From: Scleropages formosus
Taxonomy: Eukaryota > Chordata > Actinopteri > Osteoglossiformes > Osteoglossidae
DNA: 64,000 nucleotides
Direction of reading: 5' to 3'
NCBI RefSeq assembly: GCF_900964775.1
Contig: NC_041824.1
Location: forward strand, 19,576,246-19,640,245
The position numbers and the translations under genes are program-made. Numbering within the stretch: position 1 is the stretch's first letter; each line of letters starts with the position of its first letter. Under the pieces are notes generated by a model. The model did not search any database, was not told where the DNA came from, and was given only the letters and a program-made list of their open reading frames with translations. Shown here piece after piece: positions 10,291 through 21,577 of this stretch.

Positions 10291-12700
10291 CGAGGATGTT
10301 CAAACACGTTTCTATATGAACTGTGCACTGGGGCTGAGGTAAACCTGGCCTGCAGCTCCTGGAAGGCGTGACCAGCCTTTTCTGTCCATAGTAGGTGCAT
10401 GGTCTTGCTTGCAGTCAGAGCAGTGAGCGGGGCTCCAATGTTGCTGTACCCGTGGATGAACCTGCGATAAAAATTTGTGAAACCTAGAAAGCGTTGAAGG
10501 GCCTTTACCATGGTGGGTGAAGGCCAGTCCAGCACTGCTTGTACCTTACAGGGGTCCATGGCAACCCCCTCCTTGTTGAGGATGTACCTGAGGAACGATA
10601 CCTAGGGTTGATGGAATAAGCATTTCTCCCCCATGACGTACAGGTGGTTCTGCAATAACCAATGGAGCACAGTTTATACTTCCTGGACATGTTCTTCTTG
10701 GTCCTAAAAAAAAACGAGAATATCGTCCAGGTACACCAGGACGCATTCATTAACCAGATCTCCCAGCTCATGATTTACAAAGGCCTGGAACATGGAGGGG
10801 GCATTGGACAGGTCAAAAGGCATTACCAGATACTCATAATGCCCCAGTGTGGTGATGAAGGTTGTCTTACACTCATCACCCTCCCTGATTCAAATAAGAT
10901 CATAGGCATTCCGGAGGTCCAACTTGGTAAAAATAGTCGTCCCATGTACCCGTTCTAAGGCAGAAGTGATTAGCGATAGAGGAGAAGGGTATCTTACCAT
11001 GATGGCCTTCAGACCCCCATGATCTATACAAGGCTTCAACCAGCCATCTTTCTTCCCTATGAAGAAGAAGCCAGCGGACACTGGGGTTGTCAAAGGTCTG
11101 GTGATGCCCACTGCCAGGGCCTCCGAGATGTAGTTCTTCATGGCTTGCTGCTCTAGAAGGGACAGGGGATAGATCCGACCACGAGGAGGAGTGGTCCCTG
11201 GTAGAAGATCTATGGTGCAATCCCATGGGCAATGTGGTGGCAGCTCAGCAGCGCAGGCCTTGCTGAAAACCTTGGAGATCCTGATACTCTGGTGGAATCT
11301 CTGCCTGGGAGGCCCCCTCAACTCCTTCCACTGAAGTGGCACAAGAAGGCAGGTGGAGACACGAATGGGAACATTCCTCACCCCAGGCTACAAGCTCCCC
11401 AGTGCTCCACAGGAACACCAGGTTGTGACTAGCAAGTCGGGGGAAGCCAAATAATGAAGAACTCGATCTCCTCCTGTGCAAACCCCTTATCCATACAACA
11501 CCCTGCGGCCTCAGAATTCACCAATGCCCTGGCCTGTAATACCCGCCCAGACCATGACAAACTAATGGGTACCGTTAGCTGCCCGGAACGGAGAGAGGGA
11601 CTGGCCTGTGGTTCCTGTCAGGTTCTGCATGAGGGACGCATGGGGCAGGAGGACTGAAAATGTCTTGGCTCCCCATAGTACATGTATAGCCGGTCCTGGA
11701 AATGGCATCTTCCCTCGTCGGGGATCAGGCACCCCACCCCACCCCTACCTCTGGCTCCTTATCCAGGGAAAGGGATGGGGGAACTGCCACCCACCACCAT
11801 GGAGCCCGCTCATGGGCTAAATTGTCCATGACCACTGCAGTTTCACTGAAACGGTGCAAGGTCCACTCCTCACCCCTGTATACCAGCTTTGGCAGAGACC
11901 GAGTGATTGAAGACCACCTCAAGCTTTTTCTGGAATGCCGCATACTACATATGGGTGTGGGATGACCAGGCGCCGGTCCAGTGAGGAGGGACAATACAAA
12001 CGTTAACTTTCATTCATCTGCCTGATACATTAGTGGCGAGCTAATAAACACTGGTTCACACTGCATCAGAAATCCTCTGCAGTTTTCAGGCAACCCATCA
12101 AACCTCTCCAGAGTAGCCAGGCAGGTTTCCAGTTCAGGGGCTTCTGGGGGAGTTGCGTGAGGAACCTCGCATGGAATAGCTTCTGGTTCCGTGGGGTCTT
12201 CAGTGGTGTTAATTATTCCACTGTCCTGGAGAGCAGCAAGCAGCCCATGGAGCATGTCCTGAATCTGTTTCAATGACTCCTCCTGGGCTCCTATCTGAGC
12301 GCCTTGTGTCGAAACAGCAAGACGCAGGCGCCTGAGCTCCGCTGCACCCATAGTGGAGGCGGAACCTTCTGTCATACTGTGGTCCGGAACAGAGGACAGA
12401 TGCAAGTGCGAGCTCCGGTTTTCTTTATTGAGGGGCTTTAACGCAAGAAATGTCAGGGGATGGTCTGGGGTCAGGTGATCCGCAGCCGTTGTTGCAGGAT
12501 GAAGGCAAAGGGCGAAATTTAGGCGAAACAGACCAGAGAACAATACCAAAAGAGCAAGACTGGAAAGGATGAGTGGAAACCACTGCAGTGGCACATCTGC
12601 AAGATTCCTCTTCAAGGTGCTTCCAGGGCATCTCTTTTATGCGGTGTTCCCTGAATCGACGGCAGGTGTCGCTGCTTGACCACTGATTGGAGGCATGACA
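10291..12700 (-). mobile_element. Fossil Ty3/Gypsy chromovirus element (5' half), Tf1/sushi type
   Basis: A 5' LTR (about 12372-12700) is followed, on the minus strand, by a gag-like region (about 12010-12380, with the FDG-P-x-C-GF-QCE wording of sushi/PEG10-type Gag), a protease-to-RT region (about 10890-11480) and part of RT/RNase H (about 10300-10780). The 3' half and 3' LTR are absent. It is broken, with several breaks visible. The left boundary is set by loss of similarity to the receptor 2 flank (31930). Its LTR is clearly more diverged from the other two elements than they are from each other, so it is probably the oldest of the three. Confidence 0.8.
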
Positions 12701-12940
12701 CTCATTTTTCCCCAAAAACATTATTGCTTTTCTGCTAATATTTTGATACAGTTTGATGAGGAGGAATTTCCTTTTATCTCATGATTTTCGTCTGTTACAT
12801 TTCTTACAACATTTTGTTTTGTTTCTGATATGACATCTTAAAAGTCTTTTTTTTTTCTTTCTTGCACTTTCTTCTTGAAGGGTATTTTACCAAATTAGAA
12901 TTTTACCATTAAAATGTTAAGTTTTATCAGACACAGAAGG

Positions 12941-15189
12941 TGTCACGTCCCTCACAGCCAGCACATTGGCGACACCTGCCGTTTTGTGGTGACATCCTGG
13001 CCCTGGCCCACCACAGTAAGGGTGCTCCAATGCTTCTTTGGCTTCACCAACTTTCATCGTCAGTTTATTAGAAATTTCAGCACTGTGGCCGCTCCCCTTA
13101 ATGCACTAACCTCCAGCAAGGAACGATGACTCCCTTGGGGAGAAGAAGCAGAGAGGGCCTTCCAAGAACTAAAGACCCAGTTCACCTCTGTTCCAGTGCT
13201 GAAATAACCTGACTCTTCTTTGCCATTCATGGTGGAGGTTGATCCCTCTTCAGTAGGTGTGGGAGCTGTCTTGTCCCAGAGGCAAGGAGATCTGCCGAAA
13301 CTATACCCCTGTGCTTTCTTCTCTAGAAAGATGACCCCAGCTGAATGTAATTATGACATTGGAAACAGGGAACTCCTTGCTATTAAACTCACGCTAGAAG
13401 AGTGGTGCCGTTGGTTGGAAGGCACTGTCCATCTCTTTTTAGTATTTACCGATCACAGAAACCTTGAATACCTTGAAACCGCTAAGAGGTTAAATTCCCT
13501 CCAGGCCTGATGGGCGCTGTTCTTTACCAGATTCAACTTCACTGTGTCCTATCAACCAGGTTCCAAGAATAGGAAAGCCGATGCCTTATCCCGAATTCAC
13601 GACCCTGAACCGACGCCCACCAATGCAGAGGGGATCTTACCCAAGGGATGTGTGGTGGGTCCGGTCCAATGGCAACTTCTCCAAGACCTACAAGAACCCC
13701 AGGCTAGTGAGCCTGAACCTCCTGGGAAACCTGCAGGATGAGTTTATGTGCCCAGTTCCTTCCACGCGGCAGTGATGAAATGGACACATGAGGCCCGGGA
13801 GGCAGGGCATCCTGGTATCCAGCGCACCCTTTCTCTGTTACAGGGATGATTCTGGTGGCCTTCAGTGTCCAATGATGTCCGGGACTTCGTCTAGGCATGC
13901 GCCACCTGTGCTCACACTAGAACCCTGCCCAAAAAGGCAGCAGGTCTCCTGGAACCCCTGCCTACACCAACCAGACCCTGGACCCATGTTGCCCTGGACT
14001 TCCTAGTTGACCTGTCGGCCTCCGAGGCTAAGACAGCGATACTCTCTGTTATAGATCGCTTCTCCAAGGCCTGCAGACTGGTGCCTCTCCCGAAGTTGCC
14101 CACTGCTTTTGAGGTCACTGAGATCCTATTCGAGCACGTCTTGAAGTTGTACAGACTTCCCAAAGATATTGTTTTAGATCGGGGACCCCAGTTCACCTCC
14201 CGAGTATGGAAGGCCTTTTGGAGGCGACTCAGAGTAACGGTTAGCCTTACCTCTGGGTACCTCCCGGCCGTGGAAACTTGGCACAGTGAGAGCGCCTGCG
14301 TGTGGAGGACGGTCCGGAACCACCTGCTCCGCAGTATGGAACAATATAAACGTCAAGTGGACTGACACCGACATACCCTTTCCTTTGTACCAGGGCAAAG
14401 AGTATGGCTCTCCACCCGGGATTTTAACCTGAAGACACCGTCGAAGAAACTCGGGCCTCATTACATAGGCCCCTTCAAAATAGTACGCCGAGTAACACCG
14501 GTTACTTACTGCCTTCAGTTACCTCCTGACCTCCGAGTACACCCCACGTTCCATGTCTCCCTCCTGAAACCAGTAGGAGTGTCCCTACACCAGCTGCCGG
14601 GAGACACCACACAAGCCCCTCCGTTGCCTGTTGATGGTAACAGAACCTACAAGGTCCGAGCCCTACTGGACTCTTGCCGACGGAGGGGTCAGTTTGCAGT
14701 ATCTGGTGGATTGGGAGGGGTACAGCCTGGAGGAACGCTCGTGGATGGCCGTTTCTGATGTTCTAGACCCTGATCTAATTGCTGTCTTTCACAGGGACCA
14801 TCCAGAGCATCCAGCCCCTCGCCCCCAGGGCCGCCCATTGGTGGGGGGATTGTTGTCACATCCCACGCAACCAGCACATTGACGACACCTGCTGTTTCCT
14901 AATGGAAACAAGGATAAAGAGGGACGCCGAGGAAGCCTGGATGCGGAACCTTGTTTTGCCACCCTTGTCTCCTCTCCAGCAGTGTTACAGTGAACATTTT
15001 CCGATATCGACCTTTGCCTTTGTATTTCCTGACCACGTTCTTTGTCTAGCCCTCTGTAGTACATTTGCTGATCGCCTGACCTATGCCTGTCCCACGACTT
15101 TGTTTTTTGGATTCCGTTTTGGTTTTATTAAACATCTTTTAAAGAAACTCTGCACTTGAGTCCATCCTCGTTAAAGCGCAACCATGACA
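12941..15189 (+). mobile_element. Fossil Ty3/Gypsy chromovirus element, internally deleted
   Basis: Begins with the first few dozen bases of an LTR (TGTCACGTCCC) and passes directly to the late RT/RNase H region, then integrase (about 13790-14250), a chromodomain region (about 14690-14800) and a complete 3' LTR (14854-15189) ending ATGACA. A 5-bp target duplication GAAGG flanks it (12936-12940, 15190-15194), so the outer ends are true element ends and the loss is internal. Gag, protease and most of RT are missing. The remainder is broken several times. Confidence 0.85.
14854..15189 (+). repeat. 3' LTR of the internally deleted Gypsy element
   Basis: 336 bp, TG...CA ends, with a TATA-like ATAAAGAGG about 60-70 bp in and the GATGCGGAACCTTG block downstream. 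Closely matches the LTRs at 21232 and 25806. Confidence 0.85.
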
Positions 15190-15256
15190 GAAGGCTTGAA
15201 TTACATACTTATGACATTGTTGTCTCTAAAATTTATTTTGGTTTCCTTTTCCTCAG

Positions 15257-15390
15257 TTTCCAGTGCTGTAGAGAATGTGATATGTATCTCTGTGGGCATC
15301 TCCGCTCTCTTCATCCTGTCCGCCATTTTGATACAAGAATTCTGGAGTATTCCAGGGTGTTTGAGTCAGACATTCATGAGTAATGAATGA
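15257..15390 (+). CDS. Orphan transmembrane/terminal exon of a leukocyte receptor
   Basis: After a good acceptor (TTTTCCTCAG) the exon reads, in the phase 1 frame of this receptor family, VSSAVENVICISVGISAL followed by FILSAILIQEFWS and a short tail of about 14 residues to TGA. The VEN(L/V)I start followed by a hydrophobic span and a short tail is the layout of activating LILR/FcR-type membrane exons, where the basic residue after VENLI pairs with FcR-gamma. Here that place holds Cys (VENVIC). No Ig exons lie immediately upstream; the internally deleted Gypsy element ends only about 67 bp before it. It could be a receptor remnant or an alternative 3' exon for receptor 1. Identity as a membrane exon is fairly clear, expression is not. 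Confidence 0.55.
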
Positions 15391-15659
15391 AAAAAATTAC
15401 AGCTATTAAGTGCTGCTTTACCAAATGTAAAACGTGTTATTAATGAATATGTAATAAATAGAAAGATGATATAATTTGATGTAAAAATACAGTTGCAAAA
15501 TGAGAAATCTATAATGAGGTTTACAACTTTCTCCACAAAATATTTTTAATTTACTCTCTTGACTCGTATGCTTAACTCTCTGAAATCTACAAGCAAAAAA
15601 AAATAAACATTTCAAATGATGAAAAGTTTTCTTTCAGGAAGAAAGATTTTTCTATTTAT

Positions 15660-16640
15660 CTTTTAATGTTGCACAGTGTTTGTGCAGTATACAGTAAGAG
15701 AGCATTATTGTGATGCATTTTATTTTGCTGAAATATTGTTCTTACATTTCTCTGACACATTTCTCCCAAGCGATCTGCAATTATTTAAACCCTTAGACAG
15801 CTGGGTAACTTTTAGGGTAGCAATCTGGGGAAGTATCTTGTTCAAAAGTACTATAGCCAGTGGTGGGAACGGAACCTGTGAACTTTGGGTACCAAGAGAG
15901 CAGCTCTAACCGCTGCTCTACCAGCTGACCTATTTAGCATTGACACAGTCAACGAACTGAACTTAAAACTTATTTGATTGTGTTAAAACCTCTTTTAGGC
16001 CACCTTGTTTCTGGCTGGGGGGGCAGTGGAACACTGAGTTTGGCCTGTGCCTACTCTCTGGTGGGTCTGGGCTTCGAGTCCTGCTTGGGGTACATTGCGA
16101 CAGACTGGTGTCCCATCCTGGGTGTGTCCCCTCCTCCTTCAGCCCTGTGCCCTGTGCTGCTGGGTTAGGCTCCAGCTCGGTAAAACCAGTATAAGGTGAT
16201 ACAAACAAAAGAAAGATGCAAACACAGAAAAACAACAATAATAAGGTAAACAGGAAGCCAGAGAAAACAATCAAAATCACAATAAAAGAGGTTCATAAAT
16301 CCAGACGCAAGCTCTCCAATGACCTCCAGGAAGTGTCTCTTCAATATCTGGGAAGTCCCGCCTCTCCTAGTCCAGCAAATCAGGTCCATCACTCCTGGAT
16401 TGATATTGATGGACAGTTGTGACTCCAAAACTAAGTCAGAGGAGGGAAAAACAAATTAAAAAACGCAATGGACACCCACTGTGAATGTAAAGAAGAACAT
16501 TACTGTGTTGCATTTTCATTTCACTGAAAAACTGTTCTAGTCCAGCAGCAACACAGTTAATGTGCTAAATTTAAAACTTATTTGTTTGTGCTAACACCTC
16601 ATTTAGACCCCAGTTGTTTCTGGCTGTTCCACAGACTACA
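15660..16640 (+). repeat. Local tandem duplication split by a SINE
   Basis: The block at about 15700-16012 (CATTATTGTGATGCATTTT...AAAACTTATTTGATTGTG...TTGTTTCTGGCTGG) recurs at about 16495-16630 (CATTACTGTGTTGCATTTTC...AAAACTTATTTGTTTGTG...TTGTTTCTGGCTG). The first copy also holds a common repeat at about 15780-15930 and is followed by a SINE (16013-16177). It lies in the 3' flank of the orphan membrane exon. Confidence 0.6.
16013..16177 (+). repeat. tRNA-derived SINE (diverged, short)
   Basis: Retains GGTGGGTCTGGGCTTCGAGTCC and the CCCCTCCTCCTTC block and lacks the TG tail. Confidence 0.75.
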
Positions 16641-17600
16641 GACATTGAGCCAGGAGTGGAGTGTAAGATCAGGACAGAGAGAAGAACACAGGTCACACAT
16701 AAATAGAACAGTCTCCTTTTCATGCTTTTAGAAACACCTATAAATATGTCATGGACTCATTGCTTTTTAAACAACTGTTTCATTTTACCTACTTAACAAA
16801 ATGTGTTTGTTACACTTGAATAATTTCTGCAAGCTTTTTCTAATAAGTATATACTTAAGATAAACTTACCTCAGGCTATTACACATCAAGTTTCATGTGG
16901 AAACAGCAGAAACAAACATATCAAGAAATACTTATGATTTACTCAGTCAAAGTATGACTGTATTTTTTCTTTTTTTAATGAACCTTACATAATTACAGTG
17001 AGATGGGAAAATTTACTTTGTTCTGAAATTTATTAGCAACGTACAAGGTAAGCTACTGAGAAACTTCTTTAGCTTCATAAACTACTGCTAGATGTTTTAT
17101 CACTATATTGCAAGATATTTTCAACATGCATATATGTTGATGTTAATATATAGTGGGGAAAAAAATTTAAGTAGTCCAAGGCAAATCCCCAGATTGATTT
17201 TGTCTGTATATACATAAGTATCTATAGATTATATAGTACACACACAAAAACAAATACATGTTGAGATACGTACATGGTATGTATTTCATTTCCCATTCAA
17301 AGTGTAAGGGCTACAACCATAAGAGTCCACAAGATGGGCACATTGTAAGATTTTTCACCTTTTCATGGTCTTTTCAGCCAGTGAGAATGACCACACCAGT
17401 TTTTAAAATTAAACTTAATAGAAAATTTAATTTAACTTAATTGGATCACTTAGTTAAACTGACAAATCATCTGTCTTTATGGAAATAGTGGTTGAAATGA
17501 AAGGGATGTGAAATAAATGTTCTTGAACAAAAATTCCATTAAACAAATATTTAAGAGTAATTGTATTTATTATTTATAAATTATGAATAGCTACTGTTCT
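16640..17600. other. AT-rich stretch without recognised genes
   Basis: No Ig-like exon, transposon signature or long reading frame was recognised. It separates the orphan exon region from the start of the second receptor copy. Confidence 0.5.
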
Positions 17601-17616
17601 AATTTTTTTGTTTTTA

Positions 17617-18240
17617 TGCACAACAGACATCAGTAAAAAATGTTTGAACGTTTTTAGTAAGATTTTGTTACGTCTCTCTATACTTAAATCATAGTTTTCT
17701 CTTGAGGTCAGATTGTTTATTTCGTGTCATATGCAAAACAAGTTCAGTGTGTTCCGTGGTTTCTGCTGTTCTCTGACCTGTGGTACTCAGCAGTGAACAT
17801 GTTTCTCTAAAGAGCACATGACCTGGTAAAGTCCAATCATGTCATTTCTCTCACTTGCGGAAAAGTATATACACTCAGACAGCATCTTTTGAACAAACTT
17901 GAACAAGAGGCTGAACAGCTAGACAGCTCATTTACATAACATGATGAAGCCCTGTGGAATATGTTTATGGACTTGTGAGTAGACATTTATGTTACAAAAT
18001 CATATGTAAGATCATATATAGTTTTATATTTGATAACTTTCAATTAGCAATTCGGCTAAATCATCCAGAGTGAATTACTATGTTTAAAGGTACTTGAGCA
18101 GAGTCCAACCTAGGAAATTCAGCTGGATCACTGCACCTCTCTTGTCCTGTGTCTGCATCTATTTCTCTCTGTTTGTTGGAGTTTTCTCTGAATTGTACGT
18201 GTCTTTGGAGAAAAGCATCTGCTAAATTAATAAATGTAAA
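17617..18240 (+). promoter_or_regulatory. Promoter block of receptor 2 (tandem copy of 60-715)
   Basis: Nearly unchanged from the region before receptor 1: CCAAT at 17833-17837, GCGGAAAAG and TATATA at about 17866-17871, then the signal exon 17941-17974 and its GTGAGT donor. The block ends in the same repeat tail as copy 1. Confidence 0.55.
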
Positions 18241-18499
18241 TTAAGTCATTAAATTACAATGATTTATGCATCTGTAAAGGAGAGTCACACTAGGTAGATT
18301 TCCAATTAGTAGTAGGCCTATGTGTCAGCTATAAAATAGGTCTGAATATACATTCATACTTTGATATGTGACTTTTAATAACAACACAAATAACTAACGG
18401 AACCCAGGAGTGGTGGGTATTTGGACCACAAAGGTTTAAAAGTCTTTAAAACTCCAGCTAAATGTTTATCTCTGTTACTGTTATATAGCTTGATCATTA

Positions 18500-19800
18500 T
18501 GAGAGAAGAGAACTCTTTTGAAATTAATTGAACTGAACTGAGTCCCAAAGAGGCCAGATAGTTTGTGCCTGAATTGCAGGTGTGTTGGTCACAAAAAGTG
18601 CCAGATTGAACGTGTCAAGGAAAACAGTGTGAAAAGTGACAGCATAGCCAGATTTGGGCAAACTTGATCTACAAGGAGGACAAATGGTAACAATTTGATG
18701 CCCACTGACAAGGACATATACATACTTCACAGGGTAGTTGCTAAATGCCATTAAAGTGCAGACTCAAAAATTACTTCCGTATCCACAAAAACTGTATGTT
18801 GAGAACTTCACAAAGCTGGAATTTGTGGTTGGGCTGCTGTTCAGATACTGCTTATATTGAAAGCCAACACACACAGAGACACAACCTGGGGTAAGGAGAA
18901 CAAAACATGGATTGCTGGGCAGTTGAAAAAAGTGTTATGATCTGATGGGTCATTGTTCATATTATTTCATATATACAGAAGGGCTTAGAGTGGAGAAAGC
19001 CAAATGCTGGGGTAGCATCTTTGTCAAGGGAGTCATTATGTCCAATGATTGCGTTGCATGGTTGTTTAACGGTATCAAGGAGTATGATTCCATTTCACAA
19101 GATGGACTCAATTGTGGAAATACTGTTTCCTCATGATGTTCCCGTATTCCAGGATGACGATGCCACTGTACACACAGCTAAACAAATTCAAGAGCGGTTT
19201 AATGATGAAGTCACTCTGGAAAGTGGCTTAGGTCTATTTGAATCCGCACTGCAAGGTTCAGGAATAGCTTTTACCTCATTGCTGTTAGAGTGTTCAACAC
19301 TGACTAATGTCTCACTTTTTGCAACTAAAATTTACACTGATCCCTGCAAGCACATCACTTGCATTGTCACTTTTAAGTGTTCTGACTGTTTATTGTTATT
19401 GGCATTATTTATAGTTTTTATGTGTGTGTGTGTGTAGTACTATCTATTGTGGTGTCTGCAGTCCGTGGAGAAGCACTCAGGAAACAATTTCATAGTACTT
19501 TGTACATGGTACTTGTACTTATGACAATAAACCTTGAACATAAACTTGAAGTCTGACTTCAGGATGGAGTCAAATACCTTTCAAGACCTTACCAATTACT
19601 AGATCTACACACCATTGAACCTTTGTAGGAAGTTCTGGAGTGAAGTAGATTTTCCCCTTTTTCATCCCCCAAATACCTGGACACTTTTCTTTTTGAATAA
19701 TGGTGCAGTATCCCACTACACACAGTTCAAGACTTGTATGACAGTGTTCCAAGAATGAGAAACTCCTATTTAGGTCCTTATTGTTAATATACAGGTCGGG
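18500..19800 (+). mobile_element. Tc1/mariner-type DNA transposon relic, interrupted by a LINE tail
   Basis: Disordered frames between about 18740 and 19230 retain Tc1 transposase wording: AGICGWAAVQILLILKA, then WSDGS-like SDGSLF, CWGSIFVKGV and the catalytic block VPVFQDDDATVHTAKQIQE (compare the FQQDNAPxHTA pattern). A short piece at about 19560-19640 resembles the C-terminal segment (SPDL...IEPLW). Between them lies a LINE-like 3' end (about 19240-19555) with ACAATAAACCTTGAA. The coding frame is lost. Terminal inverted repeats were not found. Confidence 0.6.
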
Positions 19801-19999
19801 GGGTGTGGTGGCACAGTGGCACGGTGGGTTGGACGGGGTCCTGCTCTCCGGTGGGTCTGGGGTTCGACTCCCACTTGGGGTACCTTGTGGAGGACTGGTG
19901 TCCTGTTCTGGGTGCATCCCCTCCCCCTCTGGCCTTACGCCCTGTGTTGCAGGGTAGGCTCTGCGACCACGTATGGGACAAGTGGTTCAGAAAATGTGT
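19798..19999 (+). repeat. tRNA-derived SINE
   Basis: Box B GGTTCGACTCCC, CCCCTCCCCCTCTGG, ending in GTGTGTG. Absent from copy 1 of the duplicated flank. Confidence 0.88.
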
Positions 20000-20059
20000 G
20001 TGTTAATATACAGTGTTTTGGATATTCTGTCTGAAATTTTTATGCATTTTCTTGCTGTG

Positions 20060-20245
20060 TGGGGGCACGGTGGCACAGTGGGTTTGGCCGGGTTCCACTC
20101 TCTGGTGGGTCTGGGATTCGAGTCCTGCTTGGGGTGCCTTGCGGCAGACTGGCGTGCTATCCTGGGTGTGTCCCCTCCAGCCCTATGCCCTTGATGGATT
20201 AGGCTCTGGTTCATTGCCACCCTTCTTGGGTCCTGTGTGTGCGTG
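20060..20245 (+). repeat. tRNA-derived SINE
   Basis: Box B region GATTCGAGTCC and a shortened 3' part. Second of two SINEs in a row. Confidence 0.82.
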
Positions 20246-20646
20246 CTGCTGCATTACTTGTTTACAATGAAAATTTCTCCCTATAAAAAGTGTCTGGTAT
20301 ATCAAACACCTGAATATTTCATAAAGAGTCCAGAGGAAAGCTTTAACCTCCTCTTGTGGAAAATGTTCACAGCTATGTTCAATTGTAGAACGCATTTTAG
20401 AACAATACTGTTGATTTAAGGTTGATTTATGATTTATTCCTTGATGGTCTAAACATGTAAGAGGTCATACAGTTTTTGGTCATGAAAGCAGCTGACAGGA
20501 TGTCATATTTAAAGTGTAGATGATACAGGATCTCCTCAGTGTACTCCAGGTGTCTTCACTGACTGACTCGTTTCATTTGCTTTGTCGACTCATCCTTTTC
20601 CTAATTTCAACAAAACCTGAGTAGTCTGTAACAACAACGTGATATA

Positions 20647-20857
20647 CACATACACACACATTTTCAGAACCACTTGTCCCATACAGGGTCACAGGGAACC
20701 GGAGCCTACCCGGCAACACAGGGCGTAGGGCCGGAGGGGGAGGGGACACACCCAGGACGGGACGCCAGTCCGTCACAAGGCACCCCAAGCGGGACTCGAA
20801 CCCCAGACCCACAGGAGAGCAGGACTGTGGTCCAACCCACCACGCCACCGCACCCCC
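20647..20857 (-). repeat. tRNA-derived SINE, copy-2 specific, with target duplication
   Basis: Reverse orientation, flanked by the 13-bp repeat ACAACGTGATATA (20634-20646, 20858-20870). The empty site is seen in copy 1 at about 1264-1276. Confidence 0.92.
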
Positions 20858-21024
20858 ACAACGTGATATATTATATGATTAACAGAGTATAAAACTTTGC
20901 AACTGACTGGCTGTACAAGATTTTGCAATTAAATAAATTATTGTTTTTTTTTAATAACAAAGTTCAGAAATATGTCTAAATATTTATACAGTCCTTTATG
21001 AAGACTTAATTTTACTGATTAAGA

Positions 21025-21231
21025 TAAATACATACACGTGCACTGCTTGTCCAGAGTAGGGTCACGGCGAGCCGGAGCCTAACCCAGCAGTGCAGGGTGC
21101 AAGGCTGGAGGGTGAAGGGACACACCCAGGACAGGATGCCAGTTTACTGCAAGGCACCCCAAGCAGGACTCGAGCCCCAGACCCACCACAGGACAAGCTG
21201 CAACCAAACCTGCTGCGCCACCGCACCCCCC
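21025..21231 (-). repeat. tRNA-derived SINE, host site of the full-length Gypsy element
   Basis: Reverse-oriented SINE whose 5' terminal C-run (CCACCGCACCCCCC) was the target of the LTR element beginning at 21232. Confidence 0.85.
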
Positions 21232-21566
21232 TGTCACGTCCCTCGCAGCCAGCACATCGGCGACACCTGCTGTTTCCTCATAGAAACGGCTATAAAGAGG
21301 GATGCCGGGGAAGCCTGGATGTGGAACCTTGTTTTTGTCTCCTTTGTTTCCTCTCTAGCAGTGTCACAGTGAACCTCTTCCAACATCGACCTTTGCCTAT
21401 GTATTTCCTGACCACGTTCTTTGTCTAGTCCTCTGTACTACGTTTGCTGATCGCCTGACCTACGCCTGTCCCATGACTTTGTTTTTGGATTCCGTTTTGG
21501 CTTTATTAAACGTCTGTTTACGAAACTCTGCACTTGAGTCCGTCCTCGTGAAGCGCAACCATGACC
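21232..21566 (+). repeat. 5' LTR of the full-length Gypsy element
   Basis: Starts TGTCACGTCC, with TATAAA at 21291-21296 and an AATAAA-like ATTAAA near 21510. The Gag start codon at 21561 overlaps the LTR end. Confidence 0.9.
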
Positions 21567-21567
21567 G

Positions 21568-21577
21568 AAGGTTCCGC
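21568..21577 (+). promoter_or_regulatory. Putative self-priming site of the Gypsy family
   Basis: AAGGTTCCGC directly after the 5' LTR is the exact complement of GCGGAACCTT at 25895-25904 in the 3' LTR, about 30 bp after the TATA box, where the transcript would begin. No tRNA-complementary primer site is seen. Self-priming is the mechanism known for the Tf1/sushi group. Confidence 0.6.
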
